64,000 bases of DNA from Effrenium voratum (Eukaryota; Sar; Dinophyceae; Suessiales; Symbiodiniaceae). Made by a program: the position numbers and the translations under genes. The notes beneath the pieces were generated by a model. The model was not told the origin of the DNA, did not search any database, and worked only from the letters and a program-made list of their open reading frames with translations. The DNA is taken from positions 296,501-360,500 of the forward strand of contig CAUJNA010003773.1 of NCBI GenBank assembly GCA_963377175.1, given 5' to 3'. Shown piece after piece: positions 11,625-23,600 of the stretch (position 1 is its first letter; the number at the start of each line of letters is the position of its first letter).

Positions 11625-14600
11625 CTTCGCTGCCCATGGCCTTCTTGGGCCGGGTGCTCAGCCTCCGCCCAACTCACGACGGCCGAGGCCAAAGCTGAAG
11701 GCCCCGCTTCACAACTTCACAAGGCAAGCGCCAAAACACAGGACGTTGATTTAAACAATTAAAAAAGATGGAAAATATGGTTGGTGTTGTTTCCAAAAAA
11801 AGAGGTATGGTTCAAGAAAGGTGTCACATTAACGGAAGAAAAAAGAGCAAACCTGCAACTCTGTCTTCTCAAGGATAGCGCAAAAAACAAAACGCCCGAG
11901 CTTCCTGGTGCGCATGAAAGTCCCGACTTGCTACAGCTGCCCCCCAGATATGGCAATGCCTCCAAGCATCGCGGTTGTAGAGTACGCTCTGCGACAGTCG
12001 AGGGGTATGATTCAAGAGTTGATGCGTTCATGATAAATTCATGTGTACACCCCAGTAATACTCCACTTCCTGCGCGATTTGCAGACAGTATTGTGACTAG
12101 TTGACGATATACGACCTGAATCAAGGACAAGCAAGGCTCTCATATATCACAATCATCATCCGACATAGTAGGACGACATAATCCAAAGAGACTAAATAGC
12201 CTGACTGACAATCGAAGAACCAGTGGTGCCGCATGATGGAAATAAGAAGAGGTGCAGCGTGTCAAGGGCCCTAAACGGGTTCTAACAACAGGTTGCAGCT
12301 TGCGCCCAAAGCTCAATGATGGGTGTCTGGCATCCTAGAACCCATTTGTTGCAATAATGTTGGGTCACCCAAACACGGGTGCCAACGACGCTCCAAGTCA
12401 TGGTTGCGCAGCCCGCGCACGTTGGAAGAATCCAATCAGCGCAGCTCAAAACAGAGCCTTTCCCCGGGCAAAGGGATTTCTATGGGTCTTTTCAGGGTCG
12501 CCTGTTCTGGCCTCTCGTTCAAAGGACATCTAGCAGCCGATCGATCCAGTTTGGAGGTTGCCGAACTTTGAGACACACCCGAAAAAATTGCGAGCACGAC
12601 ACATCGGCCGCTTGGCTCCGGGCGCCAAAGAGAACTCAAAGCCAAAGAGCTCGTAGATGTTGAAGATGAAGGCAAGGGCTCCGGTCACCTACGAGCCAGC
12701 TCGACTTTGGCGTCCCTTATCGGAGTGCACCCCTTTTTAGTCGGTTTTGAAGGGAAACCCAAAGGAACACTATTTTGGAGGGGTCCAAATCCAAAAAAAA
12801 AGACACACGCGCATGGCTCGTCTAAGATCCACATGGATTGAGGTTTCCTTTAGGTTGCCCTAAGCTGAAAAGGGTGCCGGCCTTCAAACATACACACACA
12901 GCAACATACTCCCCGGATTCGCATGGAACCCAAAGCTGCTTCTGAGGAATCTCCTTTCGGGGACAAACCCCCCTTCGTTTTTGGGCTTTTTGCGGATACT
13001 GGTTTGGGCGCCTTGCGCGAAGGCCCAAGAAGGACGTCTTGAATCGGAATGAACGAGAACGCGCCCGCGGGCCTCTTCTACTCTTCGAGCGCAACACAGC
13101 AGTCAAAAGCCAAAGCGCTTGCTCCGGCCTCTTGCTTGATTTGGTCCTCTCTGCAGAAGATGTGCGCGTCATCCTGCTGGAAACGGCGCCTCAGCGACTC
13201 GTGCCCAAAACCCCCGGAGAAAAATCGGAATGCTTCACAGCACATCCACGTCTCATCCGCCAGTCGATCCAATTCACACATCGTCTTGCGCAAGCGGGGC
13301 GATCAATCAGAACCCATTTTTGTTTTCGGAACCTGTCCGGAGCGCATATTTGACAACGACGTCTCGAACCATTTTGTTTGAGGGGGTTTACGATCGCCCC
13401 AGGTTGACACCTTCTGCGGCAGGGCTTCCCCGCGGCTCGCTCCGCTCACGGCGAAATCTGGATTCCGAGACCCCGGCACCCGCGTGAGGCCAGAGAGTGT
13501 GCCACTCAGCTCGTTGCGGTGCAACACGCCGAAGTCGGCCATCCTCGGAGGAGCCGGGAAGACGAGGGAAGCGACGCCACTGGGCTGTCCGATCCCCTAG
13601 TAAAGGTTGACAACTTGTGGGTGACATGCTGAAACCCCAACTAAGCCAACTAAAACAACTGGAAATCTAAAGAACCCAAGTCCAATCTTTGCGAAGCTCG
13701 AAAGCAGTTCCATCAGGCAAACTCGAGTTTCAGCCACGCGCTGCGATCGCGCTCCGTTCTCGCGTGGCGACTTTCTGCATGCCTGAGATCTTGGCCTTAA
13801 TGGCAACTCTCGATAGGACCGCGGCCTGCAGCTTCTGCCCGGGCAGTCTGATGAACCGCGGCTACAAGTATCCTCTGAACAGTGCAGAACGACTTCTAAT
13901 AGGATAGAACCAATGCATGTGTCCAGATAGGGCACCCCTAAACTAGGGCATCCCCTCCCCCCAAAACAAAAAAAAATGGTTTCTGTGGGTGATCACTTCA
14001 AACCACCCCCTGTTGGGGGGGAGCTCCAAGGCTGGGCAACAAAGCAAGCCACAAGCACAACTATCGCAACCGACCAACCAATCAAGCAACCAACCAACTG
14101 GCCAACACATCCACGAGGCTGGTTGGAGGAGAACGCACAAACAACACGATCAACTAAGCAACGCGTCTCTGCGGACAATCGCAAAGGGCTTGGATGCATG
14201 AGTGCCGCACCTACTGCAAATATGCCAAAGTCAGTGACATCGAGCCCGCCTGCTGTCGAACATGACGCAGTGCCTTGGAGCAGAACGGCCGAGCCTGAAA
14301 ATCATCACAAGTACGATAGTGCCCGTATGCGCATTGCCTCCCTGACAAGATCCTGGAAGACGTGCCATGTTTGTTGGTGGGAGGCTACTCGTTCAACTGC
14401 AGGGACTCCACTCCATCCTGGTGTCTTCTTTGGAGGCTCAAAAACCCAATTTGGCTGGGCTAGGGAAACCAAATGCAAACCCATCGCGGCAGTCTGGGCT
14501 CACTTCCTGAGTGGATGACCCCAAAAAAGTCCAAACCTTTTTGGATGCCACTAACACCGATCTTCCCAACAAGTATGAAGCCCATGAACCCAAGAAGTGG

Positions 14601-17600
14601 GAGACAACCTCGGGCTCTAATTCCGATCCGCCGCTTTTGGAAAGTCTTGCTCCGCTGCTCTGAGGCACCGGCCCAGGGCAGTTCATGGGCTTGAGGAACC
14701 TCAGAAGCCCCGACAGCGCGGCTGGCCGAAAGTGGAGAAAAATGGCTTGGTCATAAACCCCAGGATGGATAAAAGGAGTCGCCATCCTAACCAGATGAAG
14801 AACTCTCAGGGCAACTTTTCCTGCCAACCACCGAAAACCTTCGGAGTTCCAAGGGGGTCTGCATCGACAGCCATTGTCCCGATTGAGCAGCCCACCACTC
14901 CTGGCCCTCCACTTTGAAGCCGTACATGTCCTCACCTCCGGGCGATCTAAGGGATGGGCAACACTGGACACATCTGCCCCATGGTCATTTTTTGGCGTCG
15001 GTTTATGTACAGAAGCACCCATTTTGGAGATTCCCCAATTTAGAGACACCCCCCCCCCCGGGCAATGCTTGAACTTCGCTGAGCTGAGCTCCGCGAAAAC
15101 GCCAAGCCGCTGGCGGTAGTTCTGCAAGTGGCCTGAGCCTCAGCCCGGAGTCCCCCAATCTCGAGCCGCCACTCTCGTCTGCTGCCAGAACCCGGCAAAG
15201 CGTGTGCTCTTTTTGAGTTGGCGCCCCTGTTTTTTGTTTAAAAACGGAGGGGCCAAACGAAACTAGAAAACCATTTTTGGGGGAAGCTCTATTTTAAGAC
15301 ACACCCAAACAGCCATCTCAGCCGTGAAAAAAAAACAATCGACGCCCACAGAATCCCCAACTGAGTTGTGTCTCACTCACCTTCCCGAATTCTTGGGACT
15401 TTATCTACTTTCTGTTTTGGGAAGACAGCCAAAAAGCGGTGAGCCAAATGCTTGGGGCTTGGCCAACCCACGAAGGCGCGTGCTTACTGGGCAGTCGACG
15501 CTTGAAGAGCTCCGCGGAGAAGATGTTGGGAGTCACCACCTCCTCAAACCCTCTGGCGCGGTACCTAAGCCAAACGCCCCGGATCCGCAAGTGAGTCACT
15601 CAATTGACGCGGTGATTTTGAGGGTAGTGACCGGGTAGTGATCGCCTTACAAGGCTGGCTTAAGGGAATCTACAAGGAAAACCGCATCCATTTTGGGCCC
15701 CTCTGTTTTGGCACATGCCGAAAACAGTTGTTGCCAAAATCAAAACATTGTATTTTAAACTGTCCTACCATTCTACCATGTAAGGAACTAAAATGGCGGC
15801 TGCACCCATTTTTGCTTGGTAAGATTCATCTATCCGTGTTTGGAGTGTGGCTCAAGTGGCTTCCCCTAGATAGAAACCGCTTTCCTAGCCCAACATCAGC
15901 CGCGCGGGATCAAGCTCCGACCTGGCTGGCTACGAGCAGGAGTCCAGGAGTCACATCATTTTTGGGAGCACAAGCAATCTGATCCTGGCTGGCGGAATCC
16001 ATTCATGGATCCCAATTGTTGCCATGCTTTTTGCCCCCTGTGGCACTGGGCATGTTTCATGGCGACTGTAGCATTCCCCTCAGAGTGCTTCAACCCTGTT
16101 GCCAATAGTTAATTGCATCGCAGTGCACGTTGAGAGAACTGTGCTCATCAACCCTCTTCGTGGATCGTGGGCCAACTGGAACCGGAGGTATCGCGTCATT
16201 ATAGCTACCTTGGTGCGGAAGGAGTCCACCGAATCAAATCTCCAAACCCATTTGTCTGGAGGCGGGCTGTCCCCAAACCAAACTTTCACCAGGCTTTGAC
16301 CCAAAAGACCTGCTCCGTTCCTTTCGCTCGGGTTCCTCGTTGTTTTTCCTTCTCGGGGCCGGGCTCGGCACGCATGAGGTCCTGCAGGCGGTTGTAGAGC
16401 CGGGACCTCTGCATACGACTTTGGAGACGCGTGGCTGAGGCTTTCAAAGGGAAACCCGCAGGTCTCTCGCCCTAGTTCGGCATGGGTCAACATTAAACCA
16501 CTAGCATATGGACAGGTTGTAGTCCTTGGCTTCATTTTTTTTTATCAGGGCAAGCCATTTTGGATACCCATTTTTGGCCCACAGCCTTTTCGTTGTGGGG
16601 GGGGGGGAGGGGATCCTTGGGCGGCTCGTCTTCTTTGAGAGACCCCCAAAGCGGCCGTCCTCTTGGTCCTCCTTTTCTAGCCGCACAAAAGGGACAAAGC
16701 CTCAAAGGAACAAATCCATATGGGTTGTTGAGGTTGGCCGGCCGCTGGCACAGCTCCAGGCTGCGCTCTGGGTCGCTTGGCCATCCCCGTTCGACCTTTC
16801 ATACCCCACGCAGAAGCCCCACCGCATGGCGAAATAACATCACCAAGCCACAGATCAAGCTGAATTGACCACATTCCGCCCTGCGAGGGGCTGAGGTACT
16901 GGAGCCTGCGAAGTTTGCCCCCCTGCAAGAACCAGGCACTCAAATCCCCAAACCACCCATTTAGGTAGCCTCTGTGCCTCTTGTTTTAGAGGACCCCCCT
17001 GAATGCTTGGTTTCCATTTGGCTGTGGGTCAAAATCCCGGTTAGCCCCCAGTGAACATCAACCAATCCCCACTAAAATAGGTTCTAAAATGGGTGGTGAA
17101 TTCACCTACCCCAAAGTGGGATCCCACAACAGTGTTGACCCATGGCCATTTGGCTTCCCTTGAAAAAACCAACGAAAGAAGGGGCACATGACACGTTTCC
17201 CACCGCTTTGCCCGTCGCCCAGCTTCGGCTCTGAGGCAGCACACCCGTAGCTGGTCCAAAAGCAGGAACCTGGCCTCAAGCAAGCCAGGCAATCCGGCGC
17301 TAACCAAGCGATTTGAGTCTTTTCCGTGTCACTAAAAGCCAATCATTTTGGGGCTCCAACTCCCCATTTTGACCTGCACCCAATCTGAAGGGAGCCTTGA
17401 GTTTTCAACAACGAGGTTGCGACTTCAGGTGCGCGGGCGCAGTTTCAGGCCGCTACGACATCACCGCGTCAAAGAAAAAGAGCCTCGCCAAGTGGCAGAC
17501 TGGCGGCCAAAGTGCCACCGAGCACATGGTGTCAAAAAAAAGCTTGCCGAACCTGTTCAAGTCATTGTGTCGAGGTTCAAGGACTGACAAATGTGCTATT

Positions 17601-20600
17601 GACTCATGCACAAGGCTGGACCCGCCATCAGTTTCCGCAGAGCCAGGCGAAAAGCCTAATCCGCTCCAGTCTCCAAATGCTCCAATCCATCTGGGGGCTG
17701 TGCCCCTGCTGCTTTCCCACCTCAGCTGGGCTTGACGAATCAGCTAGCCTTCAGCATGATCCGTGTACAGGATACCCCAACGAGACCAAAGGAAAAGGAG
17801 CATTGCTTCCTTGATTCAACCAAAAGTTCATTTCAATTCAAACATGTCTCACATGGCCTTAGTCAGCGTCTTTTCCCTAAAACGGCAACACCTTCTCCAC
17901 GTCTCTACCCCGACTGCGTCTTTCTGGGGTGCCCTGGCCCGGCGGTGGTCCCGCTCTTTCGCCTCCTCCAAGCGCTTCAAGTGAGCCTGGCGCATCGCCC
18001 GAGCGGGCTCCTCGCAGCGTTTTGTTTCCCGGGGCGAGCTATCCACCTCCGCCGTTGTTTTGTGGTTTGGAGCCGTTGCGCTGTGTGGTTTGTTCGTGGT
18101 TTTTGCGGTTTGTGTTCTCTGGCTTGCCAGTGTGGGGTGATTTGCCATCTACCCTCTGCAAAAGCCAGGGGATCAAATCCCAAACCAATTCGAGGGTTAC
18201 AGGTGGCCCGCTTCCACGAGTGACGCAAAAACAAAAGAGACGCGCACATCCGCGTGGTTCTGCAATGTGTTTCTTGCGGCTGGGGGGCAAAAAAAGGGCG
18301 GGGGAGGGGCCGGCTACTTCTGTCCGCCCGTGCGGTAGAAGTAACAAACAAATGTCACTTCTCAAACAGCGCCTTGGAGCCTAAGAGGAAAAAGCGGGCG
18401 CGTTTGCCTGTTTAACACAGGATCCAATTTCATTTTAGGCCGGGGAGAACACGGTTTGATTGGGGGTGAGTCTGGTGCTTAGCGATGTTTTAGTGGGATC
18501 TGCTCCGTTTCTCAAGCTGGCTTCCATTTTCGCGCTACCAACATCTGGCAACCTGACTGCATGTAGGTTAAAGTTCCTTCCCTTCCCTCCTCTTGTTCCC
18601 TCGTGCGCCCCTCTCTCTCGTGTCTTGGGCCCCCGTCGCTACCTCTCGTTCTCAAAGGTCCTTTACGTCGGGTGACCATCAGCGAAACCACCAAAAATAT
18701 AATGTTTCCCACATAGAAACAGTTGCCACCATGGTCAAAACTGCGGGCCGAAGGAAATATTGGTCACCCCCCATGTGGCTGTGGCTCAAACAGGGGTACC
18801 CAACATGGCACCTTGGTACATGGACACCAAGACTAAAAAACCTGCGTAGCCCCCAGCTCTCAAGTTTACTTTTCAGCCGCACCCCAGCCGCGTTCCCTCC
18901 AAGGGGTTGCTCTTTTGATGCAACGAACGTCTCCAGCTTGCGCCTGCGCCCGGCCTTCAGCAGCTTGTCCGTGGGAAAGGACACCCCATAGACGCGCTGC
19001 CTAAGAGCGGCACGAGAGCGGCTGGAGGGCTTGGGTGGTGTCTCAGACTATGGCGAGCCCCCCCAAAAAAATAGCTGGTTTCCTTCTGGTTTCTCTTTCA
19101 ACCCACCTCCAAAAAGGCTAGCCCTAAAAAAGGGCGAGCCACTTTGCAACCCATTTTGTATGCTCCCAGGAAGGCCCAGCAACTCGAAACATCAACATCT
19201 TCGTCCCGTGGCTCCTTTCCGTTGCCAGTCGCACAAATCGGAAAGCGCAACTTTCGAGACTGCACAAGAATCATAGCCCATGTCCACTGTTCAGGGGTCC
19301 TCGTTACATGTGCCAAGCTTCATTCAGTTTTTGCGCCTTCCGTCGCCTGAGTCGCTGGCTTTCCAAGGACGCCCAACGGACAACCGCCCCATTTTTAGGG
19401 GGGGACCGGGGGGGGGGGCACTTGGGTCGCACTGGGCCTCCCGTCAGGGAGTCGTTGTCCGCAGATCCCAGCCAATAAGCCGAGGAGTTTTTGGTGACCT
19501 CTCCGGCGCGCCCGCCGCGAAGGGCGCAAACGGCGTTTGATGGTTCCCTTTTTGGGTGGGTGGAAAGGGACACCAAAAGGAAAGCCACCATTTTGCGGGG
19601 TCCCCTGAGAAACGTAAATCCGAATGGCAGTGGGTCAGAAATAGGGTAACCCCAAAATGGGTTGCCCTGGTAAATCGAAAGGAGTTTCCAGTTTAAACTT
19701 TACCCAAAAGGGAGCGAAGACCTTGGTGCAGTGAACCTGTGAATTCACGGACCTTCCTTGAGAGCTGAGAGCACGAGCTATCGCAGCTCAACACCTGATG
19801 GTTCAAAAACCCACTTGCGGCTCCTCGTGGTTCAAATTTCGGCCCCACGCGCGTGAACCCTTGGCTCCGTTGACTCCACGTCGCCTTGAAGGCCTTCACC
19901 CGCGCCGTGGATGGCAGGTGCGGCCTCAGAGAGTTGGGCACCAGGCTCTCCGTGAGCGACAACGAAAACGAGGGCGACCAGCAACTGTAGAATCGATTCT
20001 GTAGAAGTGAACATGTTTCAGGAACCCCCTCGCAAAGTTCAACCGAAGACTTCGTGCCACTCAGCTGACGTGGACACTTCATCTTGGGATTGCGCATGAG
20101 GGACAGCTTCTCTCTCTCTCTCTCTCTCTGGGTGCGCCCGCCCACGACAGAGGTCCACCAAATCCCCGCAGCGATAGGCAGTGGTCATCGTGCCAGGCGT
20201 CACCTGCGCAATCACCGCAACCAGCTTCCCACCGGATTCCTTCCGCGAAGAAGCGCATCCGAGCGCCTTCCTCTGGATGAGATCCACCTTGAAGGGGTTG
20301 TTGGCAAAAAGCTCCAATGCTTCATCTCCTTAGTCCGGGTTGCAGTCTCAAAATAGGGCGCCACCCCGAAAAACGACTGGAACTTCCTTTTGGCTTCAAC
20401 CATCAAAAACCAGCCAAAAGGATCCAAAAGGGGTAGAAGCCCACTGCAACCCTGCAACCTTCCATCGGATCAAATCTCAGACGCCCAGCTGGAGATGACC
20501 AGCCTCTGGAAGGCCCTGTCGCCTCAGCTCTCGTCGGCGCGTGCCGATGGGCCGATGGGCCGATGAGCCGATGGGCCGATGGGCCGATCCAAACGCAGTC

Positions 20601-23600
20601 GAGGCCCACCAGAACATCGCAGTTGAGATTTTCTGCTGTGGCTCAAACTTGAGCTAGGGTTGCACAGGTTTTAGTCGCTTCCATTTACCAAGGCCAAATC
20701 AGCCAAATCATTCCCTCAAAGGTAAGTTGGATCGTATGTTTTTCGCGCTGGCTGCTCAATTCATCTGGCACCTGCTGAACGGCTCAAGAATAGGGCCATA
20801 AATTGCTGTCCCATATTCGCACATGAGGGAAAGACTCTTTGAAGGGCTTCTATGATTGAGAAACAGACAGAGGGGTTCAAACACCGTCCCGCGAAGCTCC
20901 TAGTAATCTAGGCTACCTGGTGTCGTGACCGAGCCTTCTGGTGAAATCATGCCTGCCCAACCACGAAAGCACGTTTTTCCAAGCCTAGCCGTGCAACTGT
21001 CTTTGCAGGCTGCCGGCAAGCGGATGACAAATCCAGGCTCTCGCTGCGTCTTTTCCGCAGAATAATGAGCCAAGCAGTCAAACCAAATGCTTGAAGGGGG
21101 ACGTCACTGCTTTGCTGGCATCTACTTTTAAGCCGATTTTCGTGTTCTCCTTCCTTCTGTCACCGGGTCTTGACTTTCTACTGCTCACAGGCATCGTACC
21201 TTGAGCATGCGTAGCTACAGGCGCTCTGGCATTGGCTATAGTCATCAGAGCTCACCGTGGCTCCAAGTGATTGAGCGATGGTTGGACCATACGCGCATGC
21301 CAGGTTGATCTCCAAAAAGTTCACACCTTCAAAGTCGCCGCCAGGATACTGGCCGGCTCTAGACGCCACACCCAAATTGACGCTGGCAGACCGGGGGACA
21401 ATCGCCCCCTTCTGCTGTATGAAGGCTTGCGTCTGGTATGGGGTCGTAATGCTGTGCGCGTCCGCTTCGCGCTGCTGCAGGTAGGGCCACACGGCCGACT
21501 CGCTGGTGACGGAGGAGTCGTAGCCAGAGTTCACGCAGTAGCCCTCGCCCGGGATCACGAGCGCACGGCCGCCCCCATCCATTTGTGCGAAGTCCCGAGC
21601 TTCATCAAGAGTCCTTGGCATCAGCAGGCTTCCAAGGTTGTCAATGCGACATTTGGGCGCCTGACTCAGCTTGAATCCCCACACAACCAATTTGGTTTGG
21701 TCATTCAGGTATTGAGGAGTCGTAGGAAGCAGGTATGCTTAAACCAGGTAATACGACAAAGTCTCAGGTAAAAAGACTACGGCGCCTTGAATTTCACCAT
21801 GAAAGCAAAAAGGCTGGTCTTTTTTTGGGGGACCCACAAAATGATGGTGTTCCTTTTGGTTTCCCTTTAAAGCAGACCAAACCGGGGTACCCCAAAAAGG
21901 AGAAAAAAAAGCCGCCGTCAAAGCGAAGCCCTTTTAAACCGCCGGTTGAGAAAGCATCCAGGTGTTCAGCGTGCTGCAATCGAACTGCACCTTCATTCCC
22001 ACCGCTTCATAAGCGCTCTTGAACTGCGAGTATGTACAACTCGCGTCAGGGTTGCTACTCTCCGATTTGCATTCATTCCTCAGATGTGGACATGTGCATG
22101 GGGAGAAAAACAAAAAGGACCCAGGTTCCCGAGCTTCTTGGGGGCTTGGGAAAATGAGAAAACCCCAAACACCGGAGAAAAAAAAAAGAAGAAGACAAAA
22201 AAAACAAGAATAATTTCTTATGTTTTTCTTTTTTTTCTTTTTTAAAGGGGCTATCCCTCCCTCACGGCTGGAAGTCTTGTGCTTGCACACCTCGCAGTGG
22301 GAGATGACCACCACCACCATCTCGTCCGGGTGGCTCTGCGCCCAGGTCACCACATCCGGCATGGCGCTGGCCACCGTCTGATCCGAGACCCAGGGCCCGT
22401 GGGTGAAGTGGATCCTCGGCGAAAAATCCGCTCCCCTGCCAAATGAGAAGATGACTTCCAGTGGCTTCTTGCGGGAAGGAAAAAAAACAAATGAGTTGGC
22501 AAAGTGAATAACGTTTAGTGGCTTAATGCGGAAAAAACAACCAAAATAGTCGGCAAAGAGTTCTGAAGTCCTAGCATCCCTGGGCATGCAGCAAAGGATC
22601 TGGGTCCAGTCCTCGTACCACACCTTGGACCGGATGTCAAAGGCTCGCACTCCGCCTGGGATGCCCACGGATTGGCCAGAAGGAAGAATCAGAAACATCG
22701 CTTTTTGGTTCGGCTGGGAACCCTTCCCCCCAAAAAACAGGAAAAAAGGTGCAACCCCTCCCCCAAAAAAAATGAAAAAAGAGGCTGGGAACCCTTTTTG
22801 GCTGGGAACCTCACTCCCCCCCCCAAAAAGAAAAGAGGTTGAAAAAAGTGCGCCACCCGGCCGGGCCACAGTTGAGCTGTTCCACGAAATTGAGTGTCTG
22901 CGTCTTGCAGCTCGAGCTGTGGATGTCGTGTGTGCCCATGAAGCCGGTGCCAGAGTCGTGGGTCATGAGGAAGGGCGAGTTGCGGAAGAGGGGCTTGCAG
23001 GCGACTTCATCGGTCTCAGAAAACGTGAAGTTGTCAGTGGTCACACAGGCCATGTACCAAGCACAATAGGGAGTGGTGCCATCATCACAGGATATGGCGT
23101 TGTGCCCGCTCGTGCCGGTGTTGGGTGTGAGGCAATGGCACTGCGCATCGGGATCCGTGGCAACTTTTTTGGCGCCGGTCTGCAGCAGGGCCTGTCAGCA
23201 ATGTCGTTCGCGTTTCACCCAAACGTGGTGCTGGCTCATGCTGTAACGGCTTAAACAAATTTGCTGCTTAAACCTTGGTTTAAGCGGCGGTTGCTTGCAT
23301 GCGCCCTTGGCACACAGTCTGCAGGAAGTCAGCCGTTTCATTGCATCAAGGGCCTAAAAGCGCAAACACGTGAAACGGGTGTTTTTTTTAAAGCTAACCC
23401 TTGGATTTGTTGTTTTTTCAAGGGACACCAAAAGAAAATGACCAGTTTTGGGGGCCCCAACAAAATGCCACACCCAAAAACACCGAGCGAATCCGGACCC
23501 AGCAGAGCCCCGCCTGGTCCTCGGATTCACAGCTTTCGCCGGACAATCCAAGCACAGGCCACCACAGAGCCACACCAAACCATTTGCGCAACATCGACAA

